Assembly (NCBI GenBank): GCA_034660995.1 | Contig: JAYEKL010000113.1 | Coordinates: 1-7,126, forward strand | Source: JAYEKL01 sp034660995 | Lineage (GTDB): Bacteria; Patescibacteriota; Minisyncoccia; JAHIHE01; JAGLIN01 | Direction: 5' to 3' | Length of the DNA stretch: 7,126 nt | In this document: piece after piece, positions 1 through 5,541 of the stretch | Numbering within the stretch: the stretch's first letter is position 1 | How the letters are laid out: each line of letters starts with the position of its first letter | The notes under the pieces: generated by a model | The model's database searches: none | Seen by the model: the letters and a program-made list of their open reading frames with translations, nothing else | Told to the model about the DNA's origin: nothing | Translations under genes and position numbers: made by a program

Positions 1-10
1 TAATATCTTA

Positions 11-19
11 TGTTATAAT
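11..19 (+). promoter_or_regulatory. Extended -10 promoter for the pduL-ackA operon
   Basis: The sequence TGTTATAAT matches TGnTATAAT, a perfect extended -10 element for a housekeeping sigma factor. Transcription would start near base 26, giving a leader of about 20 bases before the pduL ATG. A -35 box at normal spacing would fall outside the window, so it cannot be judged. The same 11 bases, TATGTTATAAT, recur at 6897-6907 before another gene. Confidence 0.6.
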
Positions 20-46
20 GAAAATATAAATTAAATATCTAAAAAA

Positions 47-634
47 ATGAATAAAAAAATAAAAATTGAAGTTTCAGCGAGGCATATTCATCTTAAGAAA
101 GAAGATTTTGAAAAATTATTTGGCGAGGGCGCTGAATTGACTGTTATGAAAAAACTTTCCCAGCCGGGGATGTTTGCGGCGAATGAGACAGTGAAAATTA
201 AGAATGAGAATTTTCAAATCAATAGTCTTAGGATAGTAGGTCCTTTGCGATCTTACGTACAAATAGAACTATCTAAAACGGAAGCGAGAAAATTTAAAAT
301 AAACCCGCCATTGCGTAGATCAGGAGATATAAAAAATTCTCTAGGAATTATTATTATTGGGCCAGAAGGAGAAATAAAAATAAACGAAGGAGTAATTATC
401 GCCAAGAGGCATATTCATATGACCCCCAAAGACGCGGAAGAAGTAAACGCTAAAGACGGTGATTTATTGAAAGTAAGAACCGAAGGAGAACGAGGATTAA
501 TTTTTGAAAATGTCACGGCGAGGGTTGATGAGAGTTTTTTATTAGCGATGCACTTGGATACGGACGAGGGGAATGCTGTAGGAATTGAAAGATATTGTGA
601 AGGACATATAGTGAAAACTAAAAGTTCAAAGTGA
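47..634 (+). CDS. pduL: PduL-type phosphate acyltransferase (phosphotransacetylase), non-microcompartment form
   Basis: This enzyme interconverts acyl-CoA plus phosphate with acyl phosphate plus CoA; here it probably makes acetyl phosphate for the acetate kinase encoded next. The family's duplicated motifs are visible: SARHIHL with H13 and H15, AKRHIHM with H122 and H124, and the C-terminal MHLDTDEGNA with H169. The two HxH pairs and the late His are the expected zinc ligands. R68 in GPLRSYVQIE is the likely phosphate-binding arginine of the family. The 195 residues are close to full length. The protein begins almost directly at the first motif, so it lacks the N-terminal encapsulation peptide of microcompartment PduL and is probably a free cytosolic enzyme. 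The start at 47 has an A-rich leader and no SD. The ackA gene follows after 29 bases, which suggests co-transcription. The acetyl preference is inferred from this context. Confidence 0.93.
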   Translation: MNKKIKIEVSARHIHLKKEDFEKLFGEGAELTVMKKLSQPGMFAANETVKIKNENFQINSLRIVGPLRSYVQIELSKTEARKFKINPPLRRSGDIKNSLGIIIIGPEGEIKINEGVIIAKRHIHMTPKDAEEVNAKDGDLLKVRTEGERGLIFENVTARVDESFLLAMHLDTDEGNAVGIERYCEGHIVKTKSSK

Positions 635-663
635 AAAATAAAAAAGTTTAAGTTTAAAAAAAT

Positions 664-1737
664 ATGAACGATCAAATTTTAATTCTAAATTCAGGAAGTA
701 CTTCATTAAAGTATAAGCTTTTTAATGTTGAATTAAAAAAAATAAAAGAAGATTTTATTGAGGATATTGGAAAGGGAAAAATTGAAAGTCACACGCAAGC
801 GCTTAAAAGTGTGTTGAAAAAAATTGGAAATACAGAAAATATAAAATATGTTGGCCATAGAGTTGTTCATGGTGGAAGTAAGTTTTATAATCCCGTGATA
901 ATTAGTAAAAAGGAATTTGATGAAATTAAAAAGATCAATCGTCTCGCGCCACTTCATAATCCCGCGAATCTTGAAGGAATAAAAGCTTCTATGAGTTTAA
1001 TAAAAAACGCAAAAAATATCGCGGTTTTTGACACGGCGTTTTATAAAGATTTGCCGGAATATGCTTATTTATACGCGATACCAAAAGAATTTTATAAAAA
1101 ATATGGGATAAGGAGATATGGCTTTCATGGGACATCACATAAATATGTGATGCTGGAAGCGGCAAAAAAGCTTGGAAAGTCTGCTGATAGATTAAATTTT
1201 ATAACCTGCCATTTGGGTGGTGGCGCAAGCATTACGGCAATTAAAAAAGGAAAAGCGATTGACACTTCTATGGGTTTTACGCCGATGGAGGGACTGTCAA
1301 TGGAAACTAGATGTGGAGATATTGATTCTGGAATAATATTAGAGCTTTTAAGAAATAATAAAATAAAATTAAATAATAATAAAAAAAATAGAATTGATGC
1401 TGTTGATTACTTGCTAAATAGACAAAGTGGTCTTAGTGGTTTAGCTGGGGAAAAAGCAAATAATATTTATGAAATATCACATAGAGCAGAATTGGGAGAT
1501 AAAGAAATGATGGACATTCTAAAATTGTATTCCTATAGAATAAAAAAATACATCGGAGCATATAGGGCAATATTAAGCAGAGTAGATGCTATTGTATTTA
1601 CTGGAACTGTTGGATATAGAAGTAAAATAATACGCAAGATGATAATGTCTGACTTTAAAGATATTAAAAGATTAGTTATTGAAACAAATGAAGAGCTTAT
1701 GATTGCAAAAGAAGTTGTTAAATTATTTAAAATATAA
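664..1737 (+). CDS. ackA: Acetate kinase, shortened and with an altered C-terminal active-site motif
   Basis: Acetate kinase catalyses acetyl phosphate + ADP <-> acetate + ATP, the substrate-level phosphorylation step after PduL. Conserved ASKHA-kinase motifs are clear: LNSGSTSLK (N9), GHRVVHGG (R66), PLHNP (H98), FDTAF (D123), RRYGFHGTSH (H155), HLGGGAS, and GLSMETRCGDIDSG (R216). These match the essential Asn, Arg, His and Asp residues known from the Methanosarcina thermophila enzyme. Two things are odd. The usual GGIGEN motif reads GTVGYR (315-319), with Y318 where the Mg-binding Glu is expected. The stretch between that motif and TNEELMIA is about 30 residues shorter than in typical AckA, which explains most of the reduced length (357 against about 400). 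No frameshift is visible, so this looks like a lineage variant rather than a broken gene. An acyl kinase with a different substrate is possible. The DUF389 gene starts 12 bases downstream. Confidence 0.9.
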   Translation: MNDQILILNSGSTSLKYKLFNVELKKIKEDFIEDIGKGKIESHTQALKSVLKKIGNTENIKYVGHRVVHGGSKFYNPVIISKKEFDEIKKINRLAPLHNPANLEGIKASMSLIKNAKNIAVFDTAFYKDLPEYAYLYAIPKEFYKKYGIRRYGFHGTSHKYVMLEAAKKLGKSADRLNFITCHLGGGASITAIKKGKAIDTSMGFTPMEGLSMETRCGDIDSGIILELLRNNKIKLNNNKKNRIDAVDYLLNRQSGLSGLAGEKANNIYEISHRAELGDKEMMDILKLYSYRIKKYIGAYRAILSRVDAIVFTGTVGYRSKIIRKMIMSDFKDIKRLVIETNEELMIAKEVVKLFKI

Positions 1738-1749
1738 TAAAATTGTACT

Positions 1750-2772
1750 ATGGAAATACAAAAGGAAAAAATAAAGGATGAAGTGGAAAAATATATTGAT
1801 CCTTTTCAAATTAACAAAAAAAGACAAGATAAAGTTTATGGTGAAATAAGAGAAAATGCAAAAGGAGATTTTGATTTTTTTGTTTTGACAATTTTTTCTG
1901 GAATAATCATAACTTTAGGTCTTGTAGTTGATTCTTCAGCAGTTGTTATTGGAGGAATGCTTTTAGCTCCCTTAGTCTGGCCAATTTTGTCTTTAGCAAT
2001 GGCTATTATAAAGGGAAGGTCAAGACTTATTCAAGTTTCTATATTCACTTTACTTCGAAGCGCGGCGATAATTTTTGTTATTGCTCTTTTTCTAGGGTTT
2101 ATATCTCCAGATTATGCATTACATGGAACTGAATTCTTATCTCGTACTTCCCCAACGATTTTTGAATTGTTTATCGCGCTTGCTGCAGGATTTGTCGGAG
2201 CATTTGTAATTGCTTATCCTAAAATTGGATCTGCAATTGCTGGTGTTGTTATTGCAACAGCTATTGTTCCTCCTATAGCAGTTATGGGCTTATCGGTTTC
2301 TCATGGAAATCTTGGAATGGCGGGTGGAGCTTTTATTCTTTTTATGTCTAATTTAATAGCTGTTACTTTTGCATCTTCAATTCTTTTTTTAATTTCTAAA
2401 TTCAAAGGTCCTTCATCTGAAGAAGGACAGGAACGAAGAAATAGCAATATTCGTTGGACGTTAGTTCTTTTGTTTGTAATGATGGTTCCACTATTCTTGA
2501 TTACAAACAAAGTTGTAAGAGAAAATAATCAGCAGAATATAATTCGAGATGTAACAAAGGCCATAATTCCTGATTCAAATATAACAGATGTTAAAATTAA
2601 TGAAAAAAATGATATATCTACTATTAGCATAACCATTCAATATTCTAGAAATTTAACAGAAAAACAAATTAGCGAGCTAAAAGATATCTTATCTTTAAAG
2701 ATGGATAAAATTGTGGTTCCAAGAATAACTATTGTTCCGATAATTAAGACTTGGGAAAATACTAGCCAATAA
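1750..2772 (+). CDS. DUF389 / TIGR00341 family multi-pass membrane protein
   Basis: The protein is an integral membrane protein of the DUF389 family, whose biochemical function is not established. The family signature is visible as GLVVDSSAVVIGGMLLAPLV from residue 57, followed by a second conserved block, ATAIVPPIAVMGL, near residue 170. About seven hydrophobic segments can be picked out, roughly at 43-60, 62-86, 93-118, 137-155, 160-180, 190-215 and 236-252. A hydrophilic N-terminus of about 40 residues precedes them, and a soluble tail of about 88 residues follows. The gene starts 12 bases after ackA with no SD and no visible promoter between, so it is probably read through from the acetate genes. 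A role in exporting or sensing acetate or another small anion can be imagined from that position only. The length of 340 residues fits shorter bacterial members. Confidence 0.85.
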   Translation: MEIQKEKIKDEVEKYIDPFQINKKRQDKVYGEIRENAKGDFDFFVLTIFSGIIITLGLVVDSSAVVIGGMLLAPLVWPILSLAMAIIKGRSRLIQVSIFTLLRSAAIIFVIALFLGFISPDYALHGTEFLSRTSPTIFELFIALAAGFVGAFVIAYPKIGSAIAGVVIATAIVPPIAVMGLSVSHGNLGMAGGAFILFMSNLIAVTFASSILFLISKFKGPSSEEGQERRNSNIRWTLVLLFVMMVPLFLITNKVVRENNQQNIIRDVTKAIIPDSNITDVKINEKNDISTISITIQYSRNLTEKQISELKDILSLKMDKIVVPRITIVPIIKTWENTSQ

Positions 2773-2774
2773 AG

Positions 2775-2803
2775 TTGTGGAAATGATGAATAAAAGTTAT
2801 AAT
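2775..2803 (+). promoter_or_regulatory. Candidate promoter for the two-gene unknown cluster
   Basis: A perfect TATAAT at 2798-2803 lies 17 bases after TTGTGG at 2775-2780, which keeps only the TTG of the -35 consensus. It falls just after the DUF389 stop codon and would start transcription near 2810, about 44 bases before the next ORF. In sequence this AT-rich a TATAAT can arise by chance, but its position in a gene gap supports it. Confidence 0.45.
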
Positions 2804-2853
2804 ATAAGAAGATATTGGAAAAAAGAATATTTTAGCATGTAAACATTTAAACA

Positions 2854-3438
2854 ATGATGATTTTGCAAAAGAGAGTTATATCTTATTTTGTAATGGCAGT
2901 TTTATTTTTTTTAGTGCCTTTACAATCTGTTAAAGGGTTAATTTGTGAAAATACGGCTGATAATTCAGGGCCATCTACTGTTATTATTGAGGCATCGCTA
3001 AATAAGGATTTATTTTTCGAAGAAAAAAAATGTCTGGATGAAAATTGTTCATTTGTTTTAAAAAAACATGGCAGTTATTTTTATATAGAAAAATCTAATA
3101 ATAGTTTTGATCGCGCAGCTGCAATATACAAAAATAAAAATAATGAAATTTATATTCGCAGTTCATCTTCCATGCATAATGGCTATCGTACATCTAATCC
3201 AAGTGTAATTCATTCAGACAAAGCAGATTTTTTGAATGCTCTTGAGGAATTAATTGCAGACGATATTAGTGAAATCAAACAAATTCTTATCCAAGAAATG
3301 GATGAGTGGGCATGGATGAAAGAAGGAAACAAACTTGTAATAACTAAATACAGTCAAGAAAAAGAAAAAGAATTTACAGACAGAAAAAAACAATTTCACA
3401 GTTGCTATTCTTTTGATTATAAACAAGTTGGTAATTAG
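2854..3438 (+). CDS. Hypothetical exported protein with four cysteines
   Basis: I do not recognise this 194-residue protein. Residues 1-28 look like a Sec signal peptide: basic residues K6 and R7, a hydrophobic core at about 8-23, and a plausible signal peptidase I site after VKG (26-28). C31 is not in a lipobox, because residues G-L-I precede it, so lipoprotein processing is unlikely. The mature part is hydrophilic and contains exactly four cysteines (C31, C60, C65, C184), which could form two disulfides outside the membrane. A Trp-containing stretch, DEWAWMKEGNKLVITKY, lies in the last third. There are two adjacent ATGs (2854 and 2857) and no SD. The reading frame of the following membrane-protein gene overlaps the end, suggesting the two are translated together. 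Function unknown. Confidence 0.7.
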   Translation: MMILQKRVISYFVMAVLFFLVPLQSVKGLICENTADNSGPSTVIIEASLNKDLFFEEKKCLDENCSFVLKKHGSYFYIEKSNNSFDRAAAIYKNKNNEIYIRSSSSMHNGYRTSNPSVIHSDKADFLNALEELIADDISEIKQILIQEMDEWAWMKEGNKLVITKYSQEKEKEFTDRKKQFHSCYSFDYKQVGN

Positions 3439-3835
3439 TTATTTGTGTATACGAGTCTTTATGATCATTGTTACTTTACTGTGGCGCGACCAACAACTTG
3501 TGTTAATGGAACAGCCTATAGGATTTTTCGTTTTTTTACTGACTAACATGAGCGTAGCGATAATTCCATACCTGATTCCATACCTGATTGTTATTTTTAT
3601 ATTTGGAAGGATAATTTATCTTCTAATTTGCAGAAAAGAGTTTCGGAAAAAGCTTTGGATTTTTTTGAAGCCAAGCATAATGAGAATCGGAATAACTATC
3701 GTTATGCAGTTTTTTCTGATGTTTGTTTTATTACTGGTAGGAATTTTTTCTTTAGAAATGTCATTATGTCTTTTCTTCTTTTCGTATTTTGTTGTGAGTA
3801 GCATTAATCGTATCTATTTTAAAGGTAACAAATAA
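3413..3835 (+). CDS. Hypothetical small multi-pass membrane protein
   Basis: I do not recognise this 140-residue, strongly hydrophobic protein. Hydrophobic segments lie at about 5-24, 36-73 (probably two helices around an IPYLIPYL turn) and 92-131, so four or five membrane passes are likely. A basic loop around 75-87 (CRKEFRKKLW) is probably cytoplasmic. The start is uncertain. A TTG at 3413 overlaps the previous gene by 26 bases and gives a complete first helix. The first ATG at 3461 lies 22 bases after the upstream stop and would give 124 residues with a shortened first helix. Neither has an SD. I favour TTG or an intermediate start because it keeps the helix whole and couples translation to the gene before. 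It contains a 12-base in-frame tandem duplication. Function unknown. Confidence 0.6.
   Translation: MIINKLVISYLCIRVFMIIVTLLWRDQQLVLMEQPIGFFVFLLTNMSVAIIPYLIPYLIVIFIFGRIIYLLICRKEFRKKLWIFLKPSIMRIGITIVMQFFLMFVLLLVGIFSLEMSLCLFFFSYFVVSSINRIYFKGNK
3563..3586 (+). repeat. 12-base perfect tandem duplication inside a coding region
   Basis: ATTCCATACCTG occurs twice in direct succession (3563-3574 and 3575-3586), in frame, giving IPYL-IPYL at residues 51-58 of the membrane protein. The identical DNA copies suggest a recent duplication by slippage rather than selection for a protein repeat, and the reading frame stays intact. Confidence 0.9.
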
Positions 3836-3858
3836 TATTTAGTATTAAATAATTACAT

Positions 3859-4428
3859 ATGCAAAACATATATCAAATTAGGATTCATTCTCGCGGGGGG
3901 CAGGGGGCGAAGACCGCGGCGCAGATCATTGCTGAGGCTTCAATTGAAGAAGGAAAATTCGCGCAGGCGTTTTCGGAATATGGTCCGGAAAGGTCTGGTG
4001 CCCCGATGAAAACATTTTTGAGAATTAGCAATAAGCCGATTAATTTGCATTGCGATGTTGAAGTGCCTGATTTAATTTTGGTCGTTGATCCGTCTTTATT
4101 GGGAGAGGTTCTTGTGGCGGACGGTCTTGTTGATAACGGAATTATTATTGTTAATTGCGGAAGTAGTCCTGAGGAAATAAGAAAGAAGCTGAAAAATAAA
4201 AATTGCCAAGTTTATAATGTGGACGGCACAAAAATTGCGATGGAATTATTCGGCAAAGATATTCCCAATATGCCGATGATCGGCGCAGTCATTAAAATCA
4301 CTGGTTTAATTTCTTACGAGCAATTGATTAAGAGTGTTCGGGAAAAGTTTGAAAGAAAATTAGGAAAAGAATTAACGGAGAAGAATATAGAGGCGTTGAA
4401 AGAGGGATATGGGAGCGTGGAAGTATAG
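3859..4428 (+). CDS. porC: Pyruvate (2-oxoacid):ferredoxin oxidoreductase, gamma subunit
   Basis: This is the gamma subunit of the four-subunit enzyme that oxidises pyruvate and CoA to acetyl-CoA and CO2 while reducing ferredoxin. The gamma domain is involved in CoA binding and subunit contacts. The protein shows the family hallmarks: IRIHSRGGQGAKTAAQIIAE near the N-terminus, the strongly conserved SEYGPERSGAP block near residues 40-50, the PDLILVVDPSLL stretch, and a C-terminal IGAVIKITGLIS segment. The 189 residues match the usual single-domain length. EYGPER-GAP favours the pyruvate/ketoisovalerate type over the 2-oxoglutarate type, but the substrate cannot be fixed from gamma alone. The delta gene follows after a 154-base gap, which is unusually long for these genes. 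Alpha and beta genes are not in the window. Its codons are richer in G and C than those of the two preceding genes. Confidence 0.93.
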   Translation: MQNIYQIRIHSRGGQGAKTAAQIIAEASIEEGKFAQAFSEYGPERSGAPMKTFLRISNKPINLHCDVEVPDLILVVDPSLLGEVLVADGLVDNGIIIVNCGSSPEEIRKKLKNKNCQVYNVDGTKIAMELFGKDIPNMPMIGAVIKITGLISYEQLIKSVREKFERKLGKELTEKNIEALKEGYGSVEV

Positions 4429-4464
4429 CCTTGGTTTATATGAGATTATTTTTTGAAAATGAAA

Positions 4465-4492
4465 TTTAATATTTGCTGAATACGATTATAAT
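4465..4492 (+). promoter_or_regulatory. Weak candidate promoter before porD
   Basis: A perfect TATAAT at 4487-4492 lies 16 bases after TTTAAT at 4465-4470, a poor -35 match. It falls in the 154-base gap between the gamma and delta genes and could let porD be transcribed separately, with a leader of about 85 bases. The AT-rich repeats that start within it make a chance match quite possible. Confidence 0.3.
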
Positions 4493-4524
4493 TTCTAATT
4501 TTCAATTTCTAATCAATTTCTAAT
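4490..4524 (+). repeat. Three direct repeats of AATTTCTAAT
   Basis: AATTTCTAAT occurs at 4490-4499, 4504-4513 and 4515-4524. The last two are exact tandem copies of the 11-mer CAATTTCTAAT. A looser relative, with runs such as AAATTTCAAATTC and TTCTAAATTCTA, occurs at about 6021-6050 before lgt. Such degenerate spacer repeats are, to my recollection, common in Parcubacteria-like genomes. Confidence 0.75.
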
Positions 4525-4582
4525 GATTAAATTTTTAAACTTTTTAAATGTTGGTATGTTAAAACATTAAAATAATTTTATT

Positions 4583-4882
4583 ATGAAACTAAAAACTTCA
4601 AAACAAATTCCTATTGGGGGAAAAATAGTTGAGGCTGGGAATTCTAAGAAATTTAAGACTGGCAGTTGGAAAGCGAAAAAGCCAGTTCGTGATAAAGAAA
4701 AGTGCATTAATTGTATGCGTTGTGCTGTATTTTGTCCTGAAATGGCGATAAAAACAAAAAAGACAAAAGTAGACGGTAAAGAGAAGATAGAAGTGTGTGA
4801 CGCTGATATGGATTATTGCAAGGGTTGTGGTATTTGTGAAGTTGAATGTCCGGTGAAAGCGATAAAAATGGAAGATGTCTAG
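4583..4882 (+). CDS. porD: Pyruvate:ferredoxin oxidoreductase, delta subunit (2x[4Fe-4S] ferredoxin)
   Basis: The delta subunit is a small bacterial-type ferredoxin that passes electrons from the catalytic alpha/beta core to external ferredoxin. Two classic cluster motifs are present: C41-x2-C44-x2-C47-x3-C51-P and C79-x2-C82-x2-C85-x3-C89-P. By the usual 2[4Fe-4S] fold, C41/44/47/89 would bind one cluster and C79/82/85/51 the other. One extra cysteine, C72, lies just before the second motif. The N-terminal TGSWKAKKPVRD-EKCINC segment is the typical PorD lead-in and separates it from generic ferredoxins. The 99 residues are normal for the family. No SD precedes the ATG. The gamma gene lies 154 bases upstream, and no alpha or beta gene follows: about 300 non-coding bases come next. 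Confidence 0.93.
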   Translation: MKLKTSKQIPIGGKIVEAGNSKKFKTGSWKAKKPVRDKEKCINCMRCAVFCPEMAIKTKKTKVDGKEKIEVCDADMDYCKGCGICEVECPVKAIKMEDV

Positions 4883-4917
4883 TTTTGGATATAAAATATA
4901 GAATATAGAATTTTTGA

Positions 4918-4929
4918 TAACAATTGTTA
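4918..4929. promoter_or_regulatory. Perfect 12-base palindrome, possible operator
   Basis: TAACAATTGTTA is a perfect palindrome that ends 28 bases before the -35 box of the promoter at 4958-4986. It could be a binding site for a dimeric regulator acting from upstream, or a chance AT-rich palindrome. No regulator gene is nearby to link it to. Confidence 0.35.
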
Positions 4930-4957
4930 CTTGATTGATTTTTGCGTAAAATTTATG

Positions 4958-4986
4958 TTGATATTTCCAGTTTTTTATGCTATTAT
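4958..4986 (+). promoter_or_regulatory. Near-consensus promoter with extended -10 for the acidic-protein gene
   Basis: TTGATA at 4958-4963 (five of six -35 bases) is followed after exactly 17 bases by TATTAT at 4981-4986, and TGC directly before it completes a TGn extension. It is among the best promoters in the window. Transcription would start near 4993, leaving a leader of about 190 bases before the ATG at 5182. Confidence 0.65.
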
Positions 4987-4992
4987 TTAAGA

Positions 4993-5167
4993 AAGTTCAG
5001 AAAAACTAATAAAATTTTATTTATAATTTGTTTTTGCCTTAAATTTTAGATTTTTGCCTGATTTTATACTAAATTTAGTTCAGCGTGGGAATGGCAAAAT
5101 CTGTATTTTTAGAGGTTTCTTAGTCAAAGTTGTCAAAATATTAAATATTTATTAATTTTTAAAAAAG
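4993..5167 (+). other. Long 5' leader with possible alternative RNA hairpins
   Basis: No ORF is seen in the 299 bases from 4883 to 5181; this is their transcribed part. TTTTTGCCT occurs twice, exactly 20 bases apart (5031-5039 and 5051-5059). Downstream, GGCAAAATCT at 5093-5102 pairs with AGATTTTTGCC at 5048-5058 (ten pairs, one bulged T). It could instead pair over seven bases with the first copy (5032-5038). The loop contains the perfect palindrome ACTAAATTTAGT (5068-5079). Two copies competing for one partner would suit a regulatory leader, but no known riboswitch class is recognised. Confidence 0.4.
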
Positions 5168-5174
5168 AAAGGAG
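5168..5174 (+). promoter_or_regulatory. Strong ribosome binding site of the acidic-protein gene
   Basis: AAAGGAG sits 7 bases before the ATG at 5182 and fixes that start. It stands out because most genes in the window have no SD. The convergent gene at 5559-5948 has the same AAAGGAGTAA arrangement and spacing. Confidence 0.85.
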
Positions 5175-5181
5175 TAAAAAT

Positions 5182-5439
5182 ATGAATGAAGAATTTATAC
5201 CAACTAACATAGAAGCAGAACCAGAATCAATAGAACTTGAACCTGGAGATGAAGTAGTTTATACAGATCCGGAAGGAAATGAAGAAAATTGCAAGGTTAC
5301 AAGAGCGGAAGGAGATCTGCATTTGGGTAAAGGGCTTGTGGAGATTGAACATGATGATGGTGATGGTGGTGTTTTTGTGGAAGGTGTGGATGTGAAAAAT
5401 TTAAAAAAAGTTAAGAAAGCTGAAATGGACGAAGAATAA
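5182..5439 (+). CDS. Hypothetical small, highly acidic protein
   Basis: I do not recognise this 85-residue soluble protein. It is rich in Glu and Asp throughout, with a short Lys cluster near the end (KNLKKVKKAE) and a single Cys. After an acidic N-terminal tail (residues 1-22), the middle reads like a small beta barrel: PGDEVVYTDPEGNE, then short valine-rich strands separated by glycine turns, as in KOW/SH3-like folds. That fold is a guess from the residue pattern. There is no signal peptide or membrane segment, so it is probably cytoplasmic. The gene is set up for strong, controlled expression, with a near-consensus promoter, a long leader, the clearest SD on the + strand and a strong terminator 30 bases after the stop. 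Its convergent neighbour encodes a very basic protein with the same SD layout, so the two might be partners, but only position and charge suggest this. Confidence 0.8.
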   Translation: MNEEFIPTNIEAEPESIELEPGDEVVYTDPEGNEENCKVTRAEGDLHLGKGLVEIEHDDGDGGVFVEGVDVKNLKKVKKAEMDEE

Positions 5440-5468
5440 TCTGAATAGTAATTTTTTTTAAAAAAAAT

Positions 5469-5512
5469 AAAATTGAACTTTTTTGGCATTTTCAATAAAG
5501 TTCAATTTTTTT
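5469..5512. terminator. Bidirectional intrinsic terminator between convergent genes
   Basis: AAAATTGAACTTT (5469-5481) and AAAGTTCAATTTT (5497-5509) form a perfect 13-base-pair stem. A TTG/CAA pairing extends inside the loop. A run of seven Ts (5506-5512) follows on the + strand, and an A-rich run (5461-5467) supplies the U tract on the other strand. It lies 30 bases after the acidic-protein gene and 47 bases beyond the end of the convergent gene, so it can stop transcription both ways. Confidence 0.85.
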
Positions 5513-5541
5513 AAGTTTTATTCTTCTTAATATAAAAAGAT

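Noticed and set aside
415..675. Minus-strand ORF of 86 residues opposite the end of pduL
   Set aside because: It is a shadow of a confident gene, has low-complexity Ser/Phe-rich composition and no SD or promoter of its own.
733..957. Minus-strand ORF of 74 residues inside ackA
   Set aside because: It lies wholly opposite conserved acetate kinase codons, and its Phe/Asn-rich composition is typical of an antisense frame in AT-rich DNA.
2301..2510. Minus-strand ORF of 69 residues inside the DUF389 gene
   Set aside because: It is opposite a well-supported family gene, with no start signals and no recognisable motif.
2941..2960. Possible lipoprotein cysteine at C31 of the exported protein
   Set aside because: The residues before it (G-L-I) do not fit the lipobox, which needs a small residue directly before Cys and an aliphatic residue three before.
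3616..3804. Minus-strand ORF of 62 residues opposite the small membrane protein gene
   Set aside because: The + strand frame is longer, follows directly on the upstream gene and has coherent membrane segments; the minus frame has no start signal.
4547..4568. Possible hairpin AATGTT/AACATT just before porD
   Set aside because: Only six AT-rich pairs with a 10-base loop and no U tract; expected by chance in this composition.
5450..5467. T8A8 self-complementary run as a separate terminator
   Set aside because: Without GC pairs it is a weak structure; it is better read as the U tract of the adjacent bidirectional hairpin.
5259..5495. Minus-strand ORF of 78 residues overlapping the acidic-protein gene
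   Set aside because: It runs through the terminator hairpin, has no SD or promoter, and its Ser/Pro repeats are the complement of Asp/Gly codons.
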